Translations under genes and position numbers: made by a program
The notes under the pieces: generated by a model
The model's database searches: none
Told to the model about the DNA's origin: nothing
Seen by the model: only the letters and a program-made list of their open reading frames with translations
NCBI RefSeq assembly: GCF_022267535.1
Contig: NZ_JAHNZV010000007.1
Span: 1-64,000 of the forward strand
Reading direction: 5' to 3'
DNA from: Psychromonas antarctica
Lineage (GTDB): Bacteria > Pseudomonadota > Gammaproteobacteria > Enterobacterales > Psychromonadaceae
Length of the DNA: 64,000 nt
In this document: in pieces, positions 19,652 through 28,580 of the stretch
Position numbering within the stretch: position 1 is the first letter of the stretch
Layout: each line of letters opens with the position of its first letter

Positions 19652-21241
19652 TTATTCCCCTAAAACCTGCGCTAATGTCGTGCCGTGTGCTAATGCTATT
19701 GCATTGAGCACTGCAGCTGCTTTGCCACGGGTTTCATCCGCTTCAGCTTGTGGGTTGGAGTCAAAAACAACACCTGCTCCAGCCTGCGCCTGCGCCATGC
19801 CATTTTTAACAAACGCAGAGCGGATAACGATACAGGTATCCATATCACCACAACCATTAATATAACCGACGGCACCACCGTAACTGCCACGCCTTTTTTG
19901 CTCAACTTGACGGACTAGATCTGATGCGCGGATTTTAGGCGCGCCGACTAATGTGCCCATGTTCATACAAGCCTGATAAGCGTGCAGTGCATCAAAATCG
20001 CTGCGTAACTGACCCACTACGCGCGACACTAGATGCATTACATGGCTATAGCGATCTACTTTAAGGAGATCGGCCACATGGCGCGATCCCGGCTCACTAA
20101 TGCGGGCCACATCGTTACGCGCTAAATCAACCAGCATAAGATGTTCTGAGGTTTCTTTTTTATCTAAGCGCAGTTCCAGCTCCAATCGGCCGTCTAAATC
20201 TTTGTTAATAGAACCGTCAGGATTAAAACCACGGCCACGGGTGCCTGCAATCGGATAAATCTCTACCTCATTAGTATTTTTTGTATATTTAAGCGCACTT
20301 TCAGGTGAGGCGCCAAACAGCACAAAGTCACTGTCTTTGAGATAAAACATATACGGGCTTGGATTGGTTTCTTTTAGTTTTGCATAAGCGGCGATAGGGT
20401 TGGGGCAAGAGAGTGAAAAACTGCGTGAGGGCACAACTTGGAAAATATCCCCTTTAACAATGTACTCTTTTAAGGCTTTTACAATATCACAATATTGTTG
20501 GTCAGAAACATCCGTAGTGACTTTCCCTTTCAGCGGAATCACCGTTGTTTCACTGGGCACAAAGTTTGTGCACAGGGCCTGTAGTGTTTTTAGGCGCTTG
20601 CTGATACGGCGCTCATTTTCATCTGAGTACAAACCGCCAAAGACACTGCCGATCAGTTGACTTTTTTGTGTTTGATGATCTTGTACTAGCAGTGTTTCAG
20701 CTACATAGAACATAAAGTCTGGGCAAATATTCACACTCTCTGGTACCACCATGAGATCTTCAAAGGTAGCAATAAAGTCATAGGCAAAAACCCCACCAAG
20801 AAAAAGTGCTTGCTGGTGTGATGAGCGTTTTTTAATGTTGGCAACGATGCAACGGAGCGCATCCACAGGAGAAGCTGATTTAAGGCGCTGATCTTCATCG
20901 CCACTGCTATCTGATTGTGGAAAGGTGAGTTGTAACTGTTGGGCAGATTGCTGGCTAATAAGTTGCGTTGAAAATTGCGGTGTAATAAATGTGAGCAGAT
21001 CTTTACCGTTATCGGTTAACGCTTCGAAGGTGACTACTAAACCATGGCAGGTGATTTTCAGACAGGCATCGATTAGCATTAAGCTTTTAAGATCGGTTTT
21101 ACTTTCAATTTCTGCGGAATCAAAAAGCAGATGATTATCGCTGTGTTCGGTGATTTTTTGGAATAGCGAGAGGGAATTCCCTATGTATTCACAATCAATT
21201 TCAATGCTTTTTAAAACGCCAATGGGGTGCAGAGTATTCAT
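19652..21241 (-). CDS. trpE: Anthranilate synthase component I
   Basis: Converts chorismate plus ammonia to anthranilate, the first committed step to tryptophan. The 529 residues include the feedback-inhibition motif LLFDSAEIESK (about 38-48; in E. coli the LLESAE serine binds Trp), and the chorismate-binding domain with IAGTRGRG, DGRLELELRLDKKETSEHLMLVDLARNDV and GGAVGYINGCGDMDTCI. AAGGA lies 9 nt before the ATG. First structural gene of the operon, with a 218-nt leader region upstream that holds an attenuator. Confidence 0.97.
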   Translation of the reverse strand: MNTLHPIGVLKSIEIDCEYIGNSLSLFQKITEHSDNHLLFDSAEIESKTDLKSLMLIDACLKITCHGLVVTFEALTDNGKDLLTFITPQFSTQLISQQSAQQLQLTFPQSDSSGDEDQRLKSASPVDALRCIVANIKKRSSHQQALFLGGVFAYDFIATFEDLMVVPESVNICPDFMFYVAETLLVQDHQTQKSQLIGSVFGGLYSDENERRISKRLKTLQALCTNFVPSETTVIPLKGKVTTDVSDQQYCDIVKALKEYIVKGDIFQVVPSRSFSLSCPNPIAAYAKLKETNPSPYMFYLKDSDFVLFGASPESALKYTKNTNEVEIYPIAGTRGRGFNPDGSINKDLDGRLELELRLDKKETSEHLMLVDLARNDVARISEPGSRHVADLLKVDRYSHVMHLVSRVVGQLRSDFDALHAYQACMNMGTLVGAPKIRASDLVRQVEQKRRGSYGGAVGYINGCGDMDTCIVIRSAFVKNGMAQAQAGAGVVFDSNPQAEADETRGKAAAVLNAIALAHGTTLAQVLGE

Positions 21242-21380
21242 TTTTTAATCCTTTTAAATCAGTGTGTAATAGCTTATTCAAGGTCCTTTTTGATTATTGC
21301 CATCGCCAACACTGTATAAGGATATTTATTCTCTTCATTATATTTCTCTAATTTTATTTTTATTTTAAAACGCCAAATAC

Positions 21381-21407
21381 AAAAAAAGCCCGCAATTTGC
21401 GAGCTTT
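21381..21407 (-). terminator. trp attenuator terminator
   Basis: On the minus strand, AAAGCTCGC pairs with GCGGGCTTT (one T-G wobble) around AAATT, followed by seven T. It lies 52 nt after the leader peptide stop. Its 5' arm also contains GCTCGC, which can pair with GCGAGC just after the leader stop to form the antiterminator. Confidence 0.85.
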
Positions 21408-21458
21408 AAAATTTGGTTTTTTGGAAAATTTACAATATACAAAAACCTCATTGCTCGC

Positions 21459-21512
21459 TTAAGAGAATGAGTGCCACCAAGAATCTTTAAGAGTAATTGT
21501 ATTTAAAATCAT
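21459..21512 (-). CDS. trpL: trp operon leader peptide
   Basis: A 17-residue peptide MILNTITLKDSWWHSFS with tandem Trp codons (21474-21479), too short for normal gene finding. GGGA lies about 10 nt upstream. Its stop codon is directly followed by GCGAGC, the antiterminator strand, so a ribosome stalled at the Trp codons would free it to pair with the terminator's 5' arm. This is the arrangement of the E. coli leader, with different peptide sequence. Confidence 0.85.
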   Translation of the reverse strand: MILNTITLKDSWWHSFS

Positions 21513-21542
21513 ATATTATGCGTCCCATAAATTTAGACTTCT

Positions 21543-21571
21543 ATTTTTTGCGATTCTGCTATTAATGTCAA
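21543..21571 (-). promoter_or_regulatory. Probable sigma-70 promoter of the trp operon
   Basis: A perfect -35 TTGACA (21566-21571), a 17-nt spacer and a weaker -10 AAAAAT (21543-21548, 4/6). It lies about 30 nt upstream of the trpL start and just below the divergent rnm start. Confidence 0.6.
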
Positions 21572-21591
21572 GATGATTTTTAGGATATTCA

Positions 21592-22458
21592 ATGTTAATT
21601 GATCTTCACTCACATACTAAAGCGTCGGATGGGCAATTAACCGCCAATGAATTAGTTATACGTGCAGCCAATCGGCAAGTCGATATGTTGGCGATAACGG
21701 ATCATGACTCGATAGACGGATTGGCGCCGGCGCAGCAAACGATTACAGATAATAATTTAAAGTTAACGCTAATCAATGGAATCGAAATTACCACTAACTG
21801 GTTAAATCATGAGATACATTTGGTGGGGGTGAATATCGACCCGCATCACCCAGTATTAACGGATTTAATTGTGGCGCAAAAAGAGAAGCGTGAAAACCGT
21901 GCTATTGAGATGGGGCTGCGTTTAGAAAAAGCGAAAATTCCGGGTGTTTATGAGGCGGCGAAAGAACTGGCGGGCGACGGGGCGATCACGCGCGCACATT
22001 TTGCCCGTCATCTGGTTGAAATCGGCGTGGCGCCGACTTTCCAGAAAGTATTTGATAAATATCTAAGCCGTGGTAATACTGCTTATGTTCCCCATCACTG
22101 GGTAGAACTGGAAGAGGCGATTGATGTCATTCATCAAGCCGGCGGACAAGCTATTCTGGCGCACCCGAACCATTATGATTTATCAAATAAATGGATGCGT
22201 CGTTTATTTACGGAGTTTAAAGAATTTAATGGCGATGCCATGGAAGTCGCAATGGGGCAACAATCCCCGCAAATGCGCCTACAATTAGCTATGTGGAGTG
22301 AAGAGTATGGTTTACTTGCTTCACAAGGTAGCGATTTTCATTTTGTTGGACGCTGGCGAGATCTAGGCAAAGCACTACATTTACCCGACATAGCAAAACC
22401 AATTTGGTCTGATTGGCCAAGTTATCAAGCGTTAGCTATAACAGAAGAAATATTATGA
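21592..22458 (+). CDS. rnm: RNase AM (YciV), PHP-domain 5'-3' exonuclease
   Basis: PHP-family phosphoesterase. E. coli YciV/RNase AM trims short 5' leaders, completing 5' maturation of rRNA, and also degrades oligonucleotides. The 288 residues begin with the metal-binding MLIDLHSHTKASDG. ITDHDSIDG (about 37), NGIEIT (about 64), AHPNHY and a C-terminal GSDFHF complete the PHP metal sites. It overlaps yciO by ATGA and is divergent from trp, the same arrangement that gave it the older name trpH. Confidence 0.94.
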   Translation: MLIDLHSHTKASDGQLTANELVIRAANRQVDMLAITDHDSIDGLAPAQQTITDNNLKLTLINGIEITTNWLNHEIHLVGVNIDPHHPVLTDLIVAQKEKRENRAIEMGLRLEKAKIPGVYEAAKELAGDGAITRAHFARHLVEIGVAPTFQKVFDKYLSRGNTAYVPHHWVELEEAIDVIHQAGGQAILAHPNHYDLSNKWMRRLFTEFKEFNGDAMEVAMGQQSPQMRLQLAMWSEEYGLLASQGSDFHFVGRWRDLGKALHLPDIAKPIWSDWPSYQALAITEEIL

Positions 22459-23075
22459 GTCATTTTTTGTATATACATCCAGAAAATCCACAAGTTCGCT
22501 TACTAAAGCAAACCGTCGAAGTTTTAAAAAAAGGTGGGGTGATTATCTACCCGACTGATTCTGGTTATGCCTTGGGCTGTACCCTTGATAATAAACATGG
22601 TTTGGAAAAAATATGTCAGATTCGTGATTTAGATAAAAAGCATAATTTTACCTTAGTATGTCGAGATCTCGCTGAAATTGCGACTTATGCCCGTGTCGAT
22701 AATCAAGCGTATCGTGCTTTGAAGAGTAATACGCCTGGAGCGTATACTTTTATTTTTAAATCGACCAAAGATTTACCCAAACGGTTGATGAACCCCAGTA
22801 AGCGTACAATTGGTATCCGTATCCCAAATAACATTATCGCCTTGGCATTGCTTGCAGAGTTAGGTGAGCCGTTAATGAGTACCAGTCTAATTTTGCCCGG
22901 TTCGGTGACCACCGAATTTGATCCCGAAGATATTCGCGATAAGTTAGAGAATCAAGTGGATTTAATCCTAAACGGCGGTTATTTAGGCGAATCACCGACA
23001 ACAGTGATCGATTTTTCAGATGACGATGTAGTGATCGTTCGTGAAGGCAGCGGAGACTTAACCCCATTTCAATAA
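22455..23075 (+). CDS. yciO: YciO, YrdC/Sua5-like protein
   Basis: A 206-residue member of the YrdC/Sua5/YciO family. These bind nucleotides and RNA; YrdC makes threonylcarbamoyl-AMP for t6A, whereas YciO's own role is less settled. GGVIIYPTDSGYALGC, the RDLDKKHNFTLVCRDL segment, PGAYTFIFKSTK and SLILPG match E. coli YciO. Start set at the ATG at 22455, overlapping the rnm stop (ATGA), because MSHFLYIHPENPQ matches the family N-terminus. An in-frame earlier ATG at 22413 is not supported. Confidence 0.94.
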   Translation: MSHFLYIHPENPQVRLLKQTVEVLKKGGVIIYPTDSGYALGCTLDNKHGLEKICQIRDLDKKHNFTLVCRDLAEIATYARVDNQAYRALKSNTPGAYTFIFKSTKDLPKRLMNPSKRTIGIRIPNNIIALALLAELGEPLMSTSLILPGSVTTEFDPEDIRDKLENQVDLILNGGYLGESPTTVIDFSDDDVVIVREGSGDLTPFQ

Positions 23076-23117
23076 AGACGTTGCCAGCTGTTGGCTTTCT
23101 GCCTTTAGCTGTAAACC

Positions 23118-23148
23118 GATAGCTGTCAGCCGTTAATTGACAGCTATC
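23118..23148. repeat. Perfect 11-bp hairpin between yciO and rluB
   Basis: GATAGCTGTCA and TGACAGCTATC around a 9-nt loop. No T-run follows on either side, so it is not a typical intrinsic terminator. It could be an mRNA-stabilising or processing hairpin. Confidence 0.6.
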
Positions 23149-23218
23149 ATTAAAGAGTAAGTTAAAAGCGATTTAGATCGCGATTGGCATAATGTGAATT
23201 ACCCAAAGGAAAGTTAAA

Positions 23219-24094
23219 ATGAGTGAAAAATTACAAAAAGTATTAGCACGTGCAGGCCTAGGTTCTCGCCGTAAAATGGAAACTATTATTGCTGAAGGTC
23301 GAGTCAGTATTGATGGTAAAGTGGTTGAACTGGGTGAGCGCGTCACGGAAGAGCAGATGATTCGTGTCGACGGTCATATCATCAAAAATAAAAGTGCAGA
23401 TAAAGAGGTGTGTCGAATCCTCGTTTATAACAAACCTGAAGGTGAGATTTGTACGCGCAGTGATGAGGAAGGCCGGAAGACAGTATTTGAACGTTTGCCG
23501 CGTTTAAACGGTGCGCGCTGGATTTCCATTGGACGTTTAGATATTAATACCTCAGGTTTATTGTTATTCACCACTGATGGTGAATTTGCAAATAAAATGA
23601 TGCACCCAAGTCAACAAGTCGAGCGTGAATACGCAGTGCGTATATTTGGTGATGTTGATGAGGCGATGCTTAATCGCTTACGTATGGGAGTGAAACTCGA
23701 CGATGGTGAAGCGAAATTCTTATCCATTAAAGAATCTGGTGGTGAAGGCATTAATCGCTGGTTCCATGTTGTTTTAACCGAAGGACGTACGCGTGAGGTA
23801 CGTCGTTTATGGGAAAGTCAAGGTGTGCAAGTAAGTCGCCTAATGCGCGTACGTTATGGCAATATTCATTTAGAAAAGCAGTTACCTCAGGGCGGTTGGA
23901 TTGAGTTAAATCTTAAAGAGGTCAACTATTTGCGTAAAATGGTTGATATGCCGAAAGAGACAGAAACCAAAGTACGTGTTGATGTGAGTAAAGTGAAAAA
24001 TACCCAATCGCGTATTCGCCGCGCGGTGAAAAAGCACAATCAACATCGTAAAACGGGTGAGCGCCGTCGTAATACTAGCCGTACGCGCAATTAA
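23219..24094 (+). CDS. rluB: 23S rRNA pseudouridine-2605 synthase RluB
   Basis: Makes the pseudouridine at position 2605 of 23S rRNA. The 291 residues have an N-terminal S4 RNA-binding domain ([19 protein letters not shown], about 3-60) and the RsuA/RluB catalytic domain with D108 in [13 protein letters not shown]. The C-terminus is a highly basic tail ([22 protein letters not shown]), as RluB usually has. AGGAAAG precedes the ATG. Same order rnm-yciO-rluB as in E. coli. Confidence 0.95.
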   Translation: MSEKLQKVLARAGLGSRRKMETIIAEGRVSIDGKVVELGERVTEEQMIRVDGHIIKNKSADKEVCRILVYNKPEGEICTRSDEEGRKTVFERLPRLNGARWISIGRLDINTSGLLLFTTDGEFANKMMHPSQQVEREYAVRIFGDVDEAMLNRLRMGVKLDDGEAKFLSIKESGGEGINRWFHVVLTEGRTREVRRLWESQGVQVSRLMRVRYGNIHLEKQLPQGGWIELNLKEVNYLRKMVDMPKETETKVRVDVSKVKNTQSRIRRAVKKHNQHRKTGERRRNTSRTRN

Positions 24095-24116
24095 TCGCTG
24101 CATACAAATAGCCTCT

Positions 24117-24147
24117 TAAAAAAGTATACTCAAGTTATACTTTTCTT
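24117..24147. terminator. Bidirectional terminator between rluB and the DUF2914 gene
   Basis: AAAAGTATA (24120-24128) pairs with TATACTTTT (24136-24144) around CTCAAGT, with A/T runs on both sides that serve both convergent genes. Confidence 0.7.
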
Positions 24148-24162
24148 ATTTATGCTAAGCGA

Positions 24163-24945
24163 TCAGTAATTAAAACGACTGATCGCAAGCGTTTTGCCCT
24201 CTGAGTTCTGTAGTGCGACTTGCCATTCTCCGTGCATACTCGGTTGGATAAATTTTCTAGAATAACTGCGCCAGCGATTCGCCCATACCCCTATTCGAAC
24301 TTTTGCGATGGTTTCACCATCCAAGCTCCAGATGTAATAGAACATTTCATCTTTTAATCCGATGGCATCAGAGTAGGCATAAAGCGTTGCTATATTATTA
24401 GCGTCAAACCTAATATCACTGATGGTTCCCACCGGCTCATTATTTATTACGCTTTTGGAAATCACGAAACGCGTGATCTGATCTGAAAATATTTTCACTT
24501 CTGACTCTACAAAAAGAGGGGCTGCACTGCTTACCTGTTGTGTTGGTGCAGGTGCCGTGTCTTTGCTTGCCGTTATTGAAATATATTTTTTAGGAACGTC
24601 GCTATTGGAAGCGCGGGGGGATGCTATTTGTGGGGTTCCTCCTTTTCGTATTTGTAGGGATGCTGCAAGCTCTTTTTTAGCCCGCTGCGTTGCTGTGCTC
24701 TGTTCTATATTGACAGACGCGATGGTCATATCTGCAGGGGGGGGCGTTACAGTATTATTTTGAATCTGTTGTTGATTAAAATAAGCCCGGCCGGCAACGG
24801 TTAGCGCCGTAAGTGCAATGAGAGCGATCACCGAAGACGCTATTATCCTGTTCCAATAATAAAGATAGACCGTTTCTTCTTTAACAACATTATTCACTTG
24901 CGCTGCAAATTTAATGCGGATACTCAATTTCTTGGGTTTAGTCAT
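24163..24945 (-). CDS. DUF2914 domain protein, membrane-anchored
   Basis: A 260-residue protein of unknown function. A cytoplasmic N-terminus (about 1-32), one transmembrane helix (about 33-51, RIIASSVIALIALTALTVAG), then a Pro/Ala/Thr-rich periplasmic linker lead to a C-terminal domain (about 150-260) of the DUF2914 type: ETIAKVRIGVWANRWRSYSRKFI and GEWQVALQNSEGKTLA are family-like, with the conserved WR and W. The predicted role is a periplasmic binding or structural domain; no enzyme motif is visible. Monocistronic, convergent with rluB and divergent from hisS. Weak ribosome site. Confidence 0.75.
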   Translation of the reverse strand: MTKPKKLSIRIKFAAQVNNVVKEETVYLYYWNRIIASSVIALIALTALTVAGRAYFNQQQIQNNTVTPPPADMTIASVNIEQSTATQRAKKELAASLQIRKGGTPQIASPRASNSDVPKKYISITASKDTAPAPTQQVSSAAPLFVESEVKIFSDQITRFVISKSVINNEPVGTISDIRFDANNIATLYAYSDAIGLKDEMFYYIWSLDGETIAKVRIGVWANRWRSYSRKFIQPSMHGEWQVALQNSEGKTLAISRFNY

Positions 24946-25307
24946 TTTGTAAAGTGCTCGTCCGTTGTTAATCGCGTAGCTGCCGCTTAATTCTGTGCCG
25001 TAAAGTAGAGATTATAAGCAAAACAGTGGAAAACCCAAGAAGATGATGGTCTATTGTTCACATTATTGTCCTTTATGTGCTGTGCCGAGCAATGCTTTAT
25101 TTAATTGCCCTGTTTTGCCCCTCTATGCCGATCTTACTGCAGATGGGAAATCAGCACCTTGCGTTATGATGGCTATAAGACAGGGTGCGTTGCGGCCTAG
25201 TTGCTAAGTTTCTGTTATTTATCCGCTAAGCGCGGTTTCATCTGATCTGAAAAGCCCTTATAATAATCTTCTTTTTTATTCTTTAACTTACGTATTCGGA
25301 AAACATT
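24946..25307. other. Intergenic region between the DUF2914 gene and hisS
   Basis: About 360 bp containing the divergent promoters. A hisS promoter candidate is listed separately. No ORF, RNA gene or repeat recognised. Confidence 0.4.
25236..25264 (+). promoter_or_regulatory. hisS: Candidate sigma-70 promoter of hisS
   Basis: A perfect -10 TATAAT (25259-25264) with a 17-nt spacer to a weak -35 TTTCAT (25236-25241). It lies 44 nt upstream of the hisS start. Confidence 0.45.
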
Positions 25308-26597
25308 GTGGCAAAAAAGATCCAAGCTATTCGTGGCATGAACGATACCCTGCCTGAGCAAACTCCTGTTTGGCAAAAATTAGAATCGTTATTTAGACAA
25401 GTTGTCAGCAGTTACGGTTATTCTGAAATTCGCATGCCGATTGTTGAAAACACGCATCTTTTTAAACGCTCCATTGGTGAAGTCACCGATATTGTTGAAA
25501 AAGAGATGTATACCTTTGCCGATCGTAATGGTGACAGTTTAACTCTTCGTCCAGAAGGTACCGCTTCTTGCGTGCGCGCCGGAAATGAACATGGCTTGCT
25601 ATATAATCAAGAACGCCGTTTATGGTACACAGGCCCTATGTTCCGCCATGAGCGTCCGCAAAAAGGGCGTTACCGTCAGTTCCATCAATTTGGCGTGGAA
25701 ACGTTTGGCATAGCCAGTGCAGATATCGACGCGGAAGTTATTTTACTTTCAGCACGCCTATGGAAGGCATTAGGTATCGATGAGCATGTTGAACTGCAGC
25801 TGAATTCACTGGGTAGTAATGACGCACGCGCGTTATACAAAGACGCATTGGTTGAATTTTTATCAGCACATGTTGATATCTTAGATGAAGATAGCAAACG
25901 GCGCATGATGACCAACCCGTTGCGTGTTTTAGACAGTAAAAATCCAGACATTCAAGCTTTATTAGTGGATGCGCCGAAACTTTCTGACCATCTTGATGCC
26001 GAATCACAGGCACATTTTGCCCAGCTGCAAAAATATTTAGATGTCGCTGGCGTAAAATACACCATTAATGAACGTTTGGTACGTGGACTTGATTATTATA
26101 ACCGCACTGTATTTGAGTGGGTTACAAATAGCTTAGGCTCTCAAGGTACAATCTGTGCAGGTGGCCGTTATGATGGTTTGGTTGAGCAGTTAGGGGGGAA
26201 AGCAACCCCTGCGGTAGGTTTTGCAATGGGCCTTGAGCGTATTATTTTAATGTTGGAAACTTTAGCATTAAATGACGATATAAAAAGTGATGTTGATATC
26301 TACAATGTCTTAGTGGGGGAAGGGACGGATCTTGCTGGTCTTAAAATGGCAGAACTTATCCGGACTAAATTACCACAGCTTAAAATGATGCATCATTGTG
26401 GCGCAGGTAACTTTAAAAAGCAGATGAAACGAGCAGACAAGAGTGGTGCGCGCATCGCCTTAATTATCGGTGAAAGTGAGTTACAGAGTGGTTGTGTCAC
26501 AATAAAAGAATTACAAGGTAATACAGCGCAACAAACGGTTGCAACTGATCAACTAATTAAGGTATTACCTACCTATTTTAACGAATTGAACTCATAA
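25308..26597 (+). CDS. hisS: Histidyl-tRNA synthetase
   Basis: Class II aminoacyl-tRNA synthetase. The 429 residues start at a GTG, as E. coli hisS does, with [15 protein letters not shown]. Motif 2 ([24 protein letters not shown]), the HisA box [25 protein letters not shown] and motif 3 [13 protein letters not shown] are all present, followed by the anticodon-binding domain. Length is near E. coli (424). GGA is 7 nt upstream. Start of hisS-yfgM-bamB. Confidence 0.97.
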   Translation: MAKKIQAIRGMNDTLPEQTPVWQKLESLFRQVVSSYGYSEIRMPIVENTHLFKRSIGEVTDIVEKEMYTFADRNGDSLTLRPEGTASCVRAGNEHGLLYNQERRLWYTGPMFRHERPQKGRYRQFHQFGVETFGIASADIDAEVILLSARLWKALGIDEHVELQLNSLGSNDARALYKDALVEFLSAHVDILDEDSKRRMMTNPLRVLDSKNPDIQALLVDAPKLSDHLDAESQAHFAQLQKYLDVAGVKYTINERLVRGLDYYNRTVFEWVTNSLGSQGTICAGGRYDGLVEQLGGKATPAVGFAMGLERIILMLETLALNDDIKSDVDIYNVLVGEGTDLAGLKMAELIRTKLPQLKMMHHCGAGNFKKQMKRADKSGARIALIIGESELQSGCVTIKELQGNTAQQTVATDQLIKVLPTYFNELNS

Positions 26598-26607
26598 GGA
26601 ATAACAA

Positions 26608-27288
26608 GTGGTTGATATTATCGAAGGCTATGAAACAGAAGAGCAGCAAGTTGAAGCGATCAAAGGCTGGTGGAAAGAGAACGGCAATACACTCATTATA
26701 GGTGCAGTTGTTGGCTTAGCAGGCCTATGGGGATGGCGTTTTTATAATGAATCGGTTATCAGTGGTCAGGAACAAGCTTCACAAGCGTATTCGGATATGC
26801 TGGTTAAGTTTGAAGCGCAACAAGGAGATAAAGGATTACAAGATATCAGCCTCTTTGCGACTAATAATGTTGACAATAGCTATGGCGTATTGGCTTCTTT
26901 ATTACTTGCAAAAGAAGCGGTTGTACAAAAAAACTATTTATTAGCAAAAACGCAACTACAACAACTGCAAAGTCAAAACAGTTACGCCCCACTTAATTCG
27001 GTTATTAACTTACGTTTAGCTCGTATTCAACTGCAGCTTGGTGAGTACCCTGAGGCATTATCGACCTTAGCATTGATAACGGATAAAAGCTTTTTAGGCA
27101 AAGCTTATCAAGTAAAAGGTAGTATCTTCCTGAAACAAGAGAAACTAGAAAACGCGCGAACTGCATTCCAAGATGCGATTAATGCAAGCCAAGGACGTGT
27201 TGATCCTGCTTTACAGCTACAATTTGATGATCTGGCTCAATCTACAGATTCGTCCGTTGCTGCGCCGATTCTTGACGCTGAAAAATAA
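26608..27288 (+). CDS. yfgM: YfgM, SecYEG-associated membrane TPR protein
   Basis: Ancillary SecYEG translocon subunit that works with the periplasmic chaperone PpiD in E. coli. The 226 residues start at a GTG (AGGAATAACAAGTG). A cytoplasmic N-terminus, one transmembrane helix at about 29-47 (TLIIGAVVGLAGLWGWRFY) and a periplasmic TPR-like helical domain follow. YETEEQQVEAIKGWWKENG at the N-terminus is conserved. Placed 10 nt after hisS and 13 nt before bamB, the conserved gammaproteobacterial order. Confidence 0.92.
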   Translation: MVDIIEGYETEEQQVEAIKGWWKENGNTLIIGAVVGLAGLWGWRFYNESVISGQEQASQAYSDMLVKFEAQQGDKGLQDISLFATNNVDNSYGVLASLLLAKEAVVQKNYLLAKTQLQQLQSQNSYAPLNSVINLRLARIQLQLGEYPEALSTLALITDKSFLGKAYQVKGSIFLKQEKLENARTAFQDAINASQGRVDPALQLQFDDLAQSTDSSVAAPILDAEK

Positions 27289-27301
27289 ATAGAGATAACA
27301 G

Positions 27302-28501
27302 ATGAAGAAATGGTTTAAGCGTATTGCTATTATTTCCAGCGCGACTTTATTATTAACGGGTTGCTCTGTCTTTTCGAGTGAAGATGATGTGGTAGTTATG
27401 GCTGAGTTGCCTGCTTTTGAACCATCTTATCAGCCGCAAATAGCGTGGCAGGAAAGTATTGGTAATGGTATTGATAAATACTATTCGCAATTACAGCCTG
27501 CTGTTGATCAGCAAGCTGTTTATGTTGCATCGCGAGATGGCAGAATAAAAGCATTCTCGCTTGATGGGGAAAAGTCACTTTGGTCAACTGATTTTAGGGA
27601 TGATCAACGTAATCAATTAAATCGTTCTGCGCGTTTCTCCGGTGGCATCTCCTTATCGCCTGATAGTTTATTTATTGGCACTGAAAATGCGCAGGTTTTG
27701 GCCTTTAATAAAAGTGACGGCGAATTAAAATGGTTAGCAAAAGTTAGCGGTGAAGTGATCGCGCAGCCCGTTTACGCGAATGGTAAAGTGGTCGTGCATA
27801 CCTCTCGTGGGGATTTAATCTGCTTAGATAGCAATACGGGAGATATGCTGTGGACTCTTACCAATAAACAACCGAAATTAACATTGCGTGGCAGTGCCAC
27901 ACCATCAATTTCACAAGGTGGTATCGTATATGGTCGCGCAGATGGGTTTGTAGCCGTCGCTTTATTGGCAGATGGGCGTCCTCTTTGGCAGTTGCCCGTT
28001 GCCCGTCCTCATGGTGCAACAGAACTAGATCGTTTGGTTGACGTGGATATGCAACCTATTATTAATAACGGGATTGTTTATACGCTTGCTTATAACGGTA
28101 ACCTTACTGCGATTGATTTGCTTAAAGGGGAGCAGCTTTGGTCTCGTAAATACGCGGGATTTAGGAATATTGCATTGTCAGGCAATTCGCTTTATCTCTG
28201 TGACTACCGCGGTTACATCTTTGCCGTAGATCGTAAATCAGGTAGTGAGCTGTGGGTAAATGATAAACTTGGATATCGAAACGTCACGGGAGTTACGGTC
28301 GCCAACCAGTATATCGTTGTCGGTGATGGTGAAGGTTATCTACATTGGATAAATCGTGATGATGGTGCCTTCGTAGCACAACAATACCTTGATTCAGATG
28401 GTTTATACATGCAGCCTATCGCAACAGATACCCATCTTTATTTACAAACGCGCAGTGGTAAATTAATAGCCATTGAAAAACCGTCGTTAAATGTAGAATA
28501 A
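27302..28501 (+). CDS. bamB: Outer membrane assembly lipoprotein BamB
   Basis: Lipoprotein of the BAM complex that aids outer-membrane protein insertion. The 399 residues have a lipoprotein signal with lipobox LTGC (C21), then a PQQ-type beta-propeller with repeated GxLxAxxxxxGxxLW-like blades (e.g. DGRIKAFSLDGEKSLWS, NAQVLAFNKSDGELKWL, NLTAIDLLKGEQLWS). Length matches E. coli BamB (392). Position downstream of hisS-yfgM and upstream of der is conserved. Confidence 0.97.
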   Translation: MKKWFKRIAIISSATLLLTGCSVFSSEDDVVVMAELPAFEPSYQPQIAWQESIGNGIDKYYSQLQPAVDQQAVYVASRDGRIKAFSLDGEKSLWSTDFRDDQRNQLNRSARFSGGISLSPDSLFIGTENAQVLAFNKSDGELKWLAKVSGEVIAQPVYANGKVVVHTSRGDLICLDSNTGDMLWTLTNKQPKLTLRGSATPSISQGGIVYGRADGFVAVALLADGRPLWQLPVARPHGATELDRLVDVDMQPIINNGIVYTLAYNGNLTAIDLLKGEQLWSRKYAGFRNIALSGNSLYLCDYRGYIFAVDRKSGSELWVNDKLGYRNVTGVTVANQYIVVGDGEGYLHWINRDDGAFVAQQYLDSDGLYMQPIATDTHLYLQTRSGKLIAIEKPSLNVE

Positions 28502-28528
28502 TTACTTAATTATTTACTGTATACTATT

Positions 28529-28562
28529 AACCCCTCGTCTTTTTTGACAAGGGGTTTTTTTT
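28529..28562 (+). terminator. Terminator after bamB
   Basis: AACCCCTCGTC pairs with GACAAGGGGTT (one mismatch) around TTTTTT, followed by a T run. 27 nt after the bamB stop and 18 nt before der. Confidence 0.85.
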
Positions 28563-28580
28563 GTTTTATAGGATTGAAAT

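Larger units (their letters stand above)
21242..21591 (-). promoter_or_regulatory. trp operon leader with attenuator; intergenic region to rnm
   Basis: A compact divergent control region. On the minus strand it contains, in order: promoter, leader peptide gene, alternative RNA stems (1:2 CTCATT/AATGAG; 2:3 GCGAGC/GCTCGC; 3:4 terminator), and about 140 nt of untranslated sequence with a second Trp-containing mini-ORF (21294-21338) before trpE. I did not find a convincing TrpR operator. Confidence 0.8.

Noticed and set aside
19680-21134. Several plus-strand ORFs antisense to trpE
   Set aside because: They mirror the codon structure of trpE, lack ribosome sites and have no family resemblance.
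21513-21591. TrpR operator in the trp promoter
   Set aside because: No CTAG-centred palindrome resembling the TrpR site was found near the -10 or -35.
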